A stretch of 64,000 bases of DNA from Streptomyces smyrnaeus (GTDB lineage: Bacteria; Actinomycetota; Actinomycetes; Streptomycetales; Streptomycetaceae), in the NCBI RefSeq assembly GCF_017676345.1, contig NZ_JAFFZM010000008.1:1-64000 (forward strand). Direction: 5' to 3'. A program made the position numbers and the translations under genes. Within the stretch, counting starts at the first letter, position 1; each line of letters begins with the position of its first letter. Under the pieces are notes generated by a model. It had not been told where the DNA came from and ran no database searches. It was given only the letters and a program-made list of their open reading frames with translations. Below are positions 57,528 to 64,000 of this stretch, one piece after another.

Positions 57528-58244
57528 TCAGTGCGGGGCCGCGAGCTCCGCCCACACCGTCTTGCCCGGTCCGTCGGGGTTGCGCACAACGCCCCAGTCC
57601 AGGCACAGCCGCTGGACGATGAACATCCCGTGCCCACCGGGGCGCCCGGCGCGGTGCGGGGTCCGGGGGGACGGCGAGCCGCTGCCCAGGTCGACGATCT
57701 CCAGGCGCAGCACCTTCGCGTTGGCGCCGACCCGCAACTCCTCGGGGCCGTTGGCGTGCAGGCACGCGTTGGTGACCAGCTCCGAGACGACGAGCAGGAC
57801 GTCCTCCGCCGCCGCGCGCTGATCGGCCGTGGCCGCCGGCAGCCAGCCCCAGTCCTGGAGGGCGCGGCGGGTGAAGTCCCGGGCGCGCGGCACGGCGCCG
57901 CTGGCACCGACCAGCCGCAGCCTGCGGACCTGCCGCATCGGCTGCCCTGCCTGGCGGGTGGCCCCCGCGGCGGCCGAGGCCGCACTCTCCGCAGCGGTCC
58001 CCATGGCGCCGCTCCCCCCTTCGGGTTCGGGTGTGGGCGTGGAAGCGCTCCCGGAGGGATCGGCACCTCCTTGAGCACCTTCGGAATCCGAGATCCCGAG
58101 GGTCGGCTCACGCCCCGTGTCCGCACCGGCACGCACATGTGCGTCAGCACCCTCGGCCGCGGCGAACCCCGGGGCCGCGGTCGCCGGAGTGCCCTCCGGC
58201 TCCGGACCGCGGTCGCCCGCCGGTTGCGGCCGGGTGGTGCTCAT
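57528..58244 (-). CDS. Anti-sigma factor kinase (RsbW-like, HATPase_c)
   Basis: The 238-residue protein has a disordered N-terminal third and a C-terminal GHKL/HATPase domain: ARDFTRRALQDWGWL, the N-box LLVVSELVTNACLHANGP, LEIVDLGSGSP and the G-box GGHGMFIVQRLCLDWGV. This is the RsbW/SpoIIAB-type anti-sigma fold, which binds a SigB/F-type sigma factor and phosphorylates a STAS antagonist. The gene is downstream of the STAS gene on the same strand, and the sigma gene is divergent, so the three form a partner-switching module like the one around sigI of S. coelicolor. The N-terminal low-complexity region is unusual. Confidence 0.88.
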   Translation of the reverse strand: MSTTRPQPAGDRGPEPEGTPATAAPGFAAAEGADAHVRAGADTGREPTLGISDSEGAQGGADPSGSASTPTPEPEGGSGAMGTAAESAASAAAGATRQAGQPMRQVRRLRLVGASGAVPRARDFTRRALQDWGWLPAATADQRAAAEDVLLVVSELVTNACLHANGPEELRVGANAKVLRLEIVDLGSGSPSPRTPHRAGRPGGHGMFIVQRLCLDWGVVRNPDGPGKTVWAELAAPH

Positions 58245-58422
58245 CAGTGGTTCACCTCACCGATCACCGGTTACATTTCGCCGTTCCGCGCCGTCCCGCG
58301 CCCCGCGGGACCTTGACGCGCCGCACACGAATGTCTGACAGATTCGTTGGACTCCTGCCCGGACGCACCGTGAGAACACTTACGGATTCAGCCGGACCTG
58401 TGTGATGCGTGCAACGCCCTGA

Positions 58423-58821
58423 TTACGCTTCGGGGCGCTGTTCCGTGCCCGAGGGTTGCCCCAGCGCCGCCGCGAGATCGTCGTGCACGGTGAAGACCGC
58501 GCTCGCGCCGGTGATCTCGAAGACACGCGCCACCACCGGAAGCATCCCGGCCAGATGGACGCCGCCACCGGCCTCCTCCGCCTTCAGGCGGGCGCCGAGC
58601 AGCACGTTCAACCCCGTCGAGTCGCAGAACTCGAGCCGCGAGCAGTCCACGACGAGGCGGCTGTAGCCCTCCTCGACGCTCCGCTCCAGCGGCTCGCGCA
58701 ACAGCTCGGCGGTGTGGTGATCGAGCTCACCCTCGGGGGTCACCACGGCACTGATCCCCTCGTGCCGTACCTCGACCGTCAGCCGGCCCTGGCTCGTGCT
58801 GCCGGGCATTCCGCGGTCCAT
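58423..58821 (-). CDS. Anti-sigma factor antagonist (STAS domain)
   Basis: This 132-residue protein is a STAS domain of the SpoIIAA/RsbV type: GRLTVEVRHEGISAVVTPEGELDHHTAELLREPLERSVEEGYSRLVVDCSRLEFCDSTGLNVLLGARLKAEEAGG. The Ser in CDSTGLNVL is the usual phosphorylation site. The ATG at 58821 (MDRGMPGST) is preferred because GAAGGG lies 6 nt before it; a GTG 6 nt earlier is the alternative. When dephosphorylated it should bind the anti-sigma factor encoded next to it and free the sigma factor. Confidence 0.92.
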   Translation of the reverse strand: MDRGMPGSTSQGRLTVEVRHEGISAVVTPEGELDHHTAELLREPLERSVEEGYSRLVVDCSRLEFCDSTGLNVLLGARLKAEEAGGGVHLAGMLPVVARVFEITGASAVFTVHDDLAAALGQPSGTEQRPEA

Positions 58822-58916
58822 GCACACCCCTTCTGTTTCGCGTGAGGGCCTTCACTGCTTCCCCCGTCGAGCGGTTCGCAACCCTACGCCTTCGGCAGCC
58901 CCACCGGTAGCCGAAC

Positions 58917-58945
58917 ATTGGACAGATTGGTCACAGATGGACATA
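58917..58945 (+). promoter_or_regulatory. Possible promoter of the sigma-factor gene
   Basis: TTGGAC is followed after 17 bp by ACATAA in the gap upstream of the sigma gene, a fair match to a vegetative promoter. It would give a leader of roughly 130 nt. A GGGATACC nearer the gene (around 58989) could be a SigB-type -10, but no GTTT -35 is at the right distance. Confidence 0.4.
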
Positions 58946-59083
58946 AGGAGCTTGCCCTCGCTGTGCAGAAGCAGGTAGGTCTAGTAGGGATACCGAACCG
59001 ACGTCGGCCCTGGAGGCGCCGCACCCCGTAGTGCACCGCACGGCTTCGGCAGCCATATGCCGAGAAAACCATGGAGGACAGCC

Positions 59084-60094
59084 ATGTCACCCCGGCTCGA
59101 CAACGGGATATCCGACCCCGCGCATACGCAGGTCGCGACCTTTCCCGCCGTTCCGGAGCAGCACAGCACGGACCGGCTGCCGGATTCCCAGTCCCTGGTC
59201 CCCGAAACTCTCACCGACCCGGCGAGCGCCGACACCGATCCGGCGAGCGCCGATCAGATCGCGGAGGCGGTGGAAGCCGACCTCTTCGACCAACTCCAGC
59301 TCCCTGAGATCCCACCCTATGACGAGGTCGGTCCGCTGGACGCGCGGGCCCTGTCCAAGACGCTGTTCGAGCGGTTGGAGAACCTCGAAGAGGGCACTCA
59401 CGAGTACGCGTACGTACGCAACACCCTGGTCGAACTCAACCTCGCGCTGGTCAAGTTCGCGGCCTCCCGGTTCCGCTCGCGCAGCGAGCCCATGGAGGAC
59501 ATCGTCCAGGTCGGCACCATCGGCCTGATCAAGGCGATCGACCGCTTCGAGCTGGGCCGCGGCGTCGAGTTCCCCACTTTCGCGATGCCGACCATCGTCG
59601 GCGAGATCAAGCGTTTCTTCCGCGACACGTCCTGGTCGGTGCGGGTACCCCGACGCCTCCAGGAGCTGCGGCTCGACCTGGCCAAGGCGGGCGACGAACT
59701 CGCCCAGAAGCTGGACCGGGCGCCGACGGCCGAGGAGTTGGCCCGCCGGCTCAACATCTCCGCCGAGGAAGTCATCGAGGGCATGGCGGCGAGCAACGCC
59801 TACACCGCCAGTTCGCTGGACGCGCAGCCCGAGGAGGACGACACCGAGGGCGCGCTGGCCGACCGCATCGGCTACGAGGACCACGGACTCGAAGGCATCG
59901 AGTACGTCGAGTCGTTGAAGCCGCTGATCGCCGAACTCCCCGCCCGGGACCGCAGAATCCTCTCCCTGCGCTTCGTGGCGAACATGACCCAGTCGGAGAT
60001 CGGTGAGGAGCTCGGCATCTCGCAGATGCACGTCTCCCGCCTCCTCTCCCGCACCCTGGGCAAGCTCCGCAAGGGGCTGATGATCGAGGAGTGA
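59084..60094 (+). CDS. SigB/SigF-type RNA polymerase sigma factor
   Basis: The 336-residue group 3 sigma factor has region 2 (NTLVELNLALVKFAASRFRSRSEPMEDIVQVGTIGLIKAIDRFELGRGVEFPTFAMPTIVGEIKRFFRD), region 3 (VRVPRRLQELRLDLAKAGDELAQKLDRAPTAEELARRLNIS) and region 4 (LPARDRRILSLRFVANMTQSEIGEELGISQMHVSRLLSRTLGKLRKGL). The ATG at 59084 follows GGAGG 6 nt upstream; an ATG 27 nt earlier is not supported. Based on position and neighbours it is likely the orthologue of S. coelicolor SigI. It probably responds to stress through the adjacent partner-switching pair, and a long acidic N-terminus precedes region 2. Confidence 0.94.
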   Translation: MSPRLDNGISDPAHTQVATFPAVPEQHSTDRLPDSQSLVPETLTDPASADTDPASADQIAEAVEADLFDQLQLPEIPPYDEVGPLDARALSKTLFERLENLEEGTHEYAYVRNTLVELNLALVKFAASRFRSRSEPMEDIVQVGTIGLIKAIDRFELGRGVEFPTFAMPTIVGEIKRFFRDTSWSVRVPRRLQELRLDLAKAGDELAQKLDRAPTAEELARRLNISAEEVIEGMAASNAYTASSLDAQPEEDDTEGALADRIGYEDHGLEGIEYVESLKPLIAELPARDRRILSLRFVANMTQSEIGEELGISQMHVSRLLSRTLGKLRKGLMIEE

Positions 60095-60131
60095 CGCGGG
60101 GGCCGCCCGATGTGGTGCGGCTTCTCCGCGT

Positions 60132-60176
60132 GCTGAGGGCCCGGCCGGACCATGAGCGTCCGGCCGGGCCCTCGGC
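60132..60176. terminator. Bidirectional terminator
   Basis: A perfect 16-bp stem (60135-60150 and 60158-60173) around CATGAGC, extended to 19 bp if a G-U pair is allowed, lies between the convergent sigma-factor and MarR genes. Confidence 0.9.
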
Positions 60177-60180
60177 ATGT

Positions 60181-60690
60181 TCAGTCCGCCGAGCGGTCGC
60201 GCAGCGCGCCTGCCAGTATCCGTTCGAGCGCCGTCAGATCCCCGGGCGCCAGCTCGCGGAGCGCCGGTGGCGGGGTGTCGGTGATCCGCGCCATCTCGGC
60301 CGCCGCCCGGGCCCCCGCCTCGGTGACCTCGACCAGCTTGGAGCGGCGGTCGGCCGGATTGGGCTCGCGCGTCACCAGACCGCGCCGGACCAGATGCTCG
60401 ACGGCCAGCGTGGTGTAGGGGGCGTCGGCGAACAGCGCCGCCGCCAGCGCGCCGAGCGTCAGCGGCCCCTCCTCGGCCACGTGCCGGAGCGCCTTGGCGC
60501 GGAAGAAGCTCATACCGAGCGCTCGGGTGACCCGGCCGCGGATGTCGGCCGCCTCCAGGACGAGGGCCCGCATATCGCGCCAGACCCGGACCGCTGCCTC
60601 CTCGCCCGCGCCGGTCTCCCCCGCCCCGCCGGTCGTGCCGCTCCCGCCACTCGCACCGGACCCGCCGCTCACGCCGTCCTCCCCGGTCAT
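60181..60690 (-). CDS. MarR family transcriptional regulator
   Basis: The 169-residue protein has a Gly/Ser-rich N-terminus (about 25 residues), then a MarR winged helix: AEEGPLTLGALAAALFADAPYTTLAVEHLVRRGLVTREPNPADRRSKLVEVTEAGARAAAEM, with the DRRSK wing. The ATG start overlaps the TGA of the upstream DHA2 efflux gene, so the two are coupled. MarR regulators usually repress the linked efflux pump and are released by a small molecule. It is likely to bind the repeats upstream of the pump. Confidence 0.9.
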   Translation of the reverse strand: MTGEDGVSGGSGASGGSGTTGGAGETGAGEEAAVRVWRDMRALVLEAADIRGRVTRALGMSFFRAKALRHVAEEGPLTLGALAAALFADAPYTTLAVEHLVRRGLVTREPNPADRRSKLVEVTEAGARAAAEMARITDTPPPALRELAPGDLTALERILAGALRDRSAD

Positions 60691-62198
60691 CCCGCCGCCC
60701 CGCTGTTCGTACGCTCGGTGGCCTGCTGGGCCTGCTGCCGGGTCGTCCCGTCGCCCTCGTCGAGCAGATGGGCCGCACGCCGCGCCGTCGCCCGGGCCCA
60801 GCGGCCGGTGGTGAGGGCGCCGAGGGCCAGCACGGCCAGACCGCACCCGGAGACGATCCACCACGCTGTGCGCTCCGCGTCCTGGAACCCGGCGGCGTCG
60901 TGGAGGCCGACCACCCCGCCCGCACCGAGGCCGCCCGCCGCCATGACGGCTCCGATGACGGCCACGCCCAGCGAGGAGCCCACCTGCCGGCTGGTGGAGG
61001 CGACGGCGGCGGCGACGCCCGCCTGAGCGCGGGGCATACCCGAGACGGCGGTGTTGGTGATGGGCGCGTTGACCAGCCCGAAGCCGACACCGAAGAGCAC
61101 ATAGCCGCAGAAGAGCACCCCCAAGGACAGGTCGGCCGACGCGGTGAGCGCCAGCAGCGCACCCGCCGCCGTCATCCCCGCCCCCGCGGCCAGCAGCGGC
61201 AGCCGGGGGCCGCGCGAACCCACCAGGCGGCCGGACAGCGGCGCGCAGACCAGCGTCATCAAGGCCATCGGCAGCATGCACAGCCCAGCCCGCAGGGCAC
61301 TCATCCCGCGTACCTCCTGGAGGTAGAGCGAGGTCACGAACAGGAAGCCACCCAGCGCGGCGAAGGCGCACACCGCCGTTGCCGTCGCACCCGCGAAGGG
61401 CACGCTGCGGAAGAAGCGCGGGTCGATGAGGGGCTCGGCCCGGCGCGACTCGTAGACCAGGAACCCGACCACGGAGACGAGCGCGACGGTCAGGCAGCCG
61501 AGCACCAGCGGCGAGGCGAACCCGCGGTGCGGGCTCTCGATGATGCCCCAGGTGAGGGCACCGAGCAGGACGATCATCAGCAGCTGGCCCACCGGGTCCG
61601 TCCGGCGGGCCCTGGGCGCGCGGGACTCGGGTACGAACAGCGTCGTCAGCACCAGCGCCGCCAGACCGACCGGCACATTCACCCAGAAGATCGCCCGCCA
61701 GCCGCTCACCTCGACCAGCAGCCCGCCGAGGATGGGGCCGGCCGCCATGCTGATACCGACGACACCGCCCCACACGCCTATCGCGCGGGCGCGCTCACGG
61801 GGCTCGGTGAACGTGTTGGTGATGATCGACATCGCGACGGGATTGAGCATCGAACCGCCCACCGCCTGCAGGGCACGTGCGGCCACCAGCCAACCCAGCC
61901 CCGGCGCCAGGCTGCACAGCAGCGACCCCGCGACGAACAGCGCCAGCCCCCACCGGAAGACGCGCCGCCGCCCCAGCCGGTCGGCGGTGGACCCCGAGAG
62001 CATCAGCAGCGCCGCCAGCACCAGCGTGTAGGCGTCGATGACCCACTGCAGACCCGACACCGAAGCGCCCAGGTCGGCGCGGATGTCGGGCAGCGCCACA
62101 TTGAGGGCCGTCGTGTCGAGGCTGACGATCAGCAGCGACATGCAGCAGATCGCCAGCACCAGCAGCCGACGGCGCGGCGTCAGTTCGACATCGGGCAA
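60687..62198 (-). CDS. DHA2 (EmrB/QacA) family MFS drug efflux transporter
   Basis: The 503-residue protein has 14 predicted membrane segments and MFS signatures: LIVSLDTTALNVALPDIRADLGAS (motif D1), LSGSTADRLGRRRVFRWGL (motif A), GGSMLNPVAMSIITNTF and GPILGGLLVEVSGWRAIFWVNVPVG (motif C). It probably exports drugs or metabolites using the proton gradient. The TTG at 62198 is chosen because GGGGGG lies 5 nt ahead. It is coupled with a MarR regulator and is divergent from a short AraC-type gene. Confidence 0.92.
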   Translation of the reverse strand: MPDVELTPRRRLLVLAICCMSLLIVSLDTTALNVALPDIRADLGASVSGLQWVIDAYTLVLAALLMLSGSTADRLGRRRVFRWGLALFVAGSLLCSLAPGLGWLVAARALQAVGGSMLNPVAMSIITNTFTEPRERARAIGVWGGVVGISMAAGPILGGLLVEVSGWRAIFWVNVPVGLAALVLTTLFVPESRAPRARRTDPVGQLLMIVLLGALTWGIIESPHRGFASPLVLGCLTVALVSVVGFLVYESRRAEPLIDPRFFRSVPFAGATATAVCAFAALGGFLFVTSLYLQEVRGMSALRAGLCMLPMALMTLVCAPLSGRLVGSRGPRLPLLAAGAGMTAAGALLALTASADLSLGVLFCGYVLFGVGFGLVNAPITNTAVSGMPRAQAGVAAAVASTSRQVGSSLGVAVIGAVMAAGGLGAGGVVGLHDAAGFQDAERTAWWIVSGCGLAVLALGALTTGRWARATARRAAHLLDEGDGTTRQQAQQATERTNSGAAG

Positions 62199-62224
62199 GA
62201 CCGCCCCCCATTTGTTTATGCGGC

Positions 62225-62250
62225 TACAACAGTTGCGACTCTACAACCAC
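62225..62250. promoter_or_regulatory. Direct TACAAC repeats upstream of the efflux operon
   Basis: TACAAC occurs twice with a 17-bp period (about 62225-62247) in the 201-bp gap between the efflux and AraC-type genes. These repeats could be a regulator-binding site, perhaps for the MarR protein, and lie close to the efflux gene's likely promoter. Confidence 0.35.
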
Positions 62251-62399
62251 CCACCGACTACCGCCTCGGGCTGACACCGAGGCCGCCTCAACCCCTGGTT
62301 CGACCCAGGAGTTGGCACCTGCACGGGATTCGCCGCGGCCCGCGGCTTCCTATCGTCCAACTCGTCAGAACAGCTTGTGACCGATCGGGGGACGACACC

Positions 62400-62882
62400 G
62401 TGCTCACCTCGCACACCCTGCCCAACGCTCAGGCCCGGCCCGCCTCGCGGAGCGCGCCCGTCCGTCGCATCCGCCGGCAGCAGCCCCCGGCGACGGCACC
62501 CGGCCCCCGCGCGGCGGCCGACCACCACCGCGCCCTGTTCGCCCGGGTCCAAAGCTTCGTGTGGGCACATCTGGGCGACCCCGAGCTGCGCCCCGACACC
62601 ATTGCCGCCGCCCACCACATCTCCACCCGCAGTCTGCACCGGCTCTTCCGCAGCCAGGGCTGCACCGTCAGCTCCTGGGTCCGCCGCCAGCGCCTCAACC
62701 GCGCCCGTCGCGATCTGGCCGACCCGAAACTGGCCCACCGCACCATTCAGACCATCGCCGCCACCTGGGGTTTCACCCGCGCCGCCGATTTCACCCGCGC
62801 CTTCCGCACGGCCTACGGCGTCCCCCCACAGGACTTCCGCACCGGCGCCCTGCGTGCCGACCACGATCTCGGCACCCCCTAG
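62400..62882 (+). CDS. Short AraC-type helix-turn-helix protein
   Basis: This 160-residue protein contains only the AraC DNA-binding domain: HHRALFARVQSFVWAHLGDPELRPDTIAAAHHISTRSLHRLFRSQGCTVSSWVRRQRLNRARRDLADPKLAHRTIQTIAATWGFTRAADFTRAFRTAYGVPPQDFR. A roughly 40-residue basic N-terminus precedes it. Full AraC regulators normally carry an extra 150-200-residue sensory domain before the HTH. The GTG at 62400 follows GGGGGA and no sensory domain is seen in the upstream frame. It may be a natural stand-alone form or a remnant of a longer gene. Confidence 0.8.
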   Translation: MLTSHTLPNAQARPASRSAPVRRIRRQQPPATAPGPRAAADHHRALFARVQSFVWAHLGDPELRPDTIAAAHHISTRSLHRLFRSQGCTVSSWVRRQRLNRARRDLADPKLAHRTIQTIAATWGFTRAADFTRAFRTAYGVPPQDFRTGALRADHDLGTP

Positions 62883-62940
62883 GGACGTTCCCCCAGCACC
62901 GCCCTGGCCCCGGGGGACCGCCCGTCGGGGCGGCGGCAGG

Positions 62941-62958
62941 GTCGGGGTCGTCCCCGAC
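62941..62958. terminator. Possible terminator after the AraC-type gene
   Basis: GTCGGGG and CCCCGAC form a 7-bp perfect stem with loop TCGT, about 60 bp after the stop codon, with another GC-rich inverted repeat just before it. Confidence 0.4.
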
Positions 62959-63030
62959 GGTGATCCACACCTCCCCGGGCGGCGGAAGGATGATCGCCAT
63001 CGGTTCGGATCCCGACTCGCGGAGTGAGTG

Positions 63031-64000
63031 GTGCAGGTGCGCATACGGAACACCCTGGTGGCGGCCCTCGTGGCCGGTGGACTGGTCGGATCGGTGGGCG
63101 CGGTGCCCGCCCTCGCGCAGGCGCCCGGCGGGCAGGCGCTGGTGGCACGGCAGCACCCGGAAGGCCCCGATGAGGCGCTGCTGGACCAGGCGCTGCGGGG
63201 GCTGCCCGACAAGGACACCACCGCGGCACTCGCGCGGGTGGGCGGAAAGGGGAGTTGGCACGGCAGCGCCGGGGTACGGGATCTGCGCACCGGCCGGAAG
63301 GCGCTGGAGCACGCCCGGTTCCGGGCTGGTTCCACCACCAAGGTGGTGACCTCGGCCCTGGTGCTGAAGCTCGCGTCCAGGGGGGACATCGACCTCGACG
63401 GAACCGTGCAGCACTATCTGCCGGGACTGCTGACGGACGAGTTCGACCCCGTCACCGTACGGCAGTTGCTCACCTTCACCAGCGGTCTCAAGCCCGGCGA
63501 GGGTCTCGGCCCGGTGGACGGGGAGGGGTACGAGAACCGCTTCAAGACCCTCACGCCCGAACAGGTCGTGGCCTCGTCGGTGGCCAAGGGCCCGTACCAG
63601 GGAAGGGGGGAGGGCCCGGGGAAGAAGCAGCGGTACGCCAACATCGACTACACCGTCCTCGGCATGATCGTCGAGAAGGTCACCCACGACAGCTACGAGC
63701 ACCAGGCATGGCTCCATGTGCTGCGCCCGGCCGGCATGCGGCACACGTCCTTCCCCGGCGGCCCCGATCCGCGCATCCACGGCCCGCACAACCGCGGCTA
63801 CCAGAAACTCGCGGACGGCCGGGTGGTGGACGCGACCGAGTGGAACATGTCGGACCGCTGGGCGGCGGGCGACATGATCTCCACCACCGCCGACCTGGAG
63901 CGGCTGCTCTTCGCCCTGTTCAAGGGGGAGATCGTGCCCCAGCCGCTGCTGGAGCGCGAGATGTTCACGGTGCCCGACATCGAGGGCGCCACCATGAGCG
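63031..64000 (+). CDS. Serine hydrolase (beta-lactamase/DD-peptidase family), 3' end outside the window
   Basis: The open frame runs to the right edge. It starts with a signal peptide (VQVRIRNTLVAALVAGGLVGSVGAVPALAQA) and enters a class C beta-lactamase-like domain with the nucleophile SxxK in FRAGSTTKVVTSALVLKLA, a later YANIDYTVLGMIVEKV segment (the YxN element) and TSGLKPGEGL. It may be a D-alanyl-D-alanine carboxypeptidase or esterase acting in the cell wall. GTG at 63031 follows GGAG 6 nt upstream; nearby GTGs at 63028 and 63037 are alternatives. The C-terminus with the KTG-like motif is not visible. Confidence 0.85.
   Translation, partial: MQVRIRNTLVAALVAGGLVGSVGAVPALAQAPGGQALVARQHPEGPDEALLDQALRGLPDKDTTAALARVGGKGSWHGSAGVRDLRTGRKALEHARFRAGSTTKVVTSALVLKLASRGDIDLDGTVQHYLPGLLTDEFDPVTVRQLLTFTSGLKPGEGLGPVDGEGYENRFKTLTPEQVVASSVAKGPYQGRGEGPGKKQRYANIDYTVLGMIVEKVTHDSYEHQAWLHVLRPAGMRHTSFPGGPDPRIHGPHNRGYQKLADGRVVDATEWNMSDRWAAGDMISTTADLERLLFALFKGEIVPQPLLEREMFTVPDIEGATMS

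Overview
The window looks like chromosomal DNA from a Streptomyces or close relative. It is very GC-rich, uses GTG and TTG starts often, and carries whiB, many LCP-family proteins, a DUF3499 gene, the fbiAB genes for coenzyme F420, and a SigF-type sigma factor with an anti-sigma/anti-anti-sigma pair. From memory, the gene order (ahcY, manA, manB, whiB, fbiAB, LCP cluster, purE/purK, POT transporter, partner-switching sigma module) follows the S. coelicolor core region around whiB. I see no insertion sequence, prophage, CRISPR array, tRNA or biosynthetic gene cluster. The region appears to be core genome.

Layout. (1) 1-308: leader and promoters of an rRNA operon that reads leftwards out of the window. 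(2) 309-7.3 kb: SpoIIM-like and RDD membrane proteins, a small conserved protein, ahcY, and a fused PTS fructose permease in the order EIIB-EIIC-EIIA. (3) 7.3-13.3 kb: a minus-strand run of DUF3499, manB, Trm112-like, SIS-domain protein, manA and a cation efflux protein. It interconverts hexose phosphates to make mannose-1-phosphate. (4) 13.5-20.1 kb: a degenerate metallopeptidase-family protein, DUF5719, a giant glycosyltransferase with a Tyr/Gln-rich tail, and whiB. (5) 20.5-24 kb: a cysteine-rich leader peptide in front of cysteine dioxygenase, then fbiA-fbiB. (6) 24-27.8 kb: a DNA glycosylase, a sugar-nucleotide pyrophosphorylase and a PGRP amidase. (7) 27.9-38.6 kb: five LCP phosphotransferases with a TIGR03089 protein, a membrane glycosyltransferase and a thioesterase. 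(8) 38.8-42.6 kb: a VOC protein and CGNR regulator pair sharing a repeated operator, UDP-glucose dehydrogenase and an acyl-CoA dehydrogenase. (9) 42.7-49.7 kb: a Tat-exported propeller/amidohydrolase, dipeptidase, purE, purK and a chagasin-like lipoprotein. (10) 49.9-54.3 kb: GtrA, a two-component system and a POT peptide transporter. (11) 54.4-57.4 kb: a three-gene surface-protein operon (LPXTG protein, DUF916 protein, neocarzinostatin-like membrane protein). (12) 57.5-64 kb: an anti-sigma/anti-anti-sigma/sigma module, MarR plus DHA2 efflux, a short AraC-type protein and a truncated serine hydrolase.

Two themes link the genes. One is cell-envelope construction: mannose-1-phosphate and NDP-sugar supply, glycosyltransferases, five LCP enzymes that attach glycopolymers to peptidoglycan, an amidase, and a possible SigE-type promoter. 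The other is regulation by RNA or operator structure. The strongest new candidate is a leaderless 50-residue peptide with five Cys codons near its end. It is followed by two mutually exclusive RNA helices and sits upstream of cysteine dioxygenase, a layout that suggests a cysteine-sensing attenuator controlling cysteine catabolism. Long, often perfect inverted repeats act as bidirectional terminators at several convergent gene pairs.
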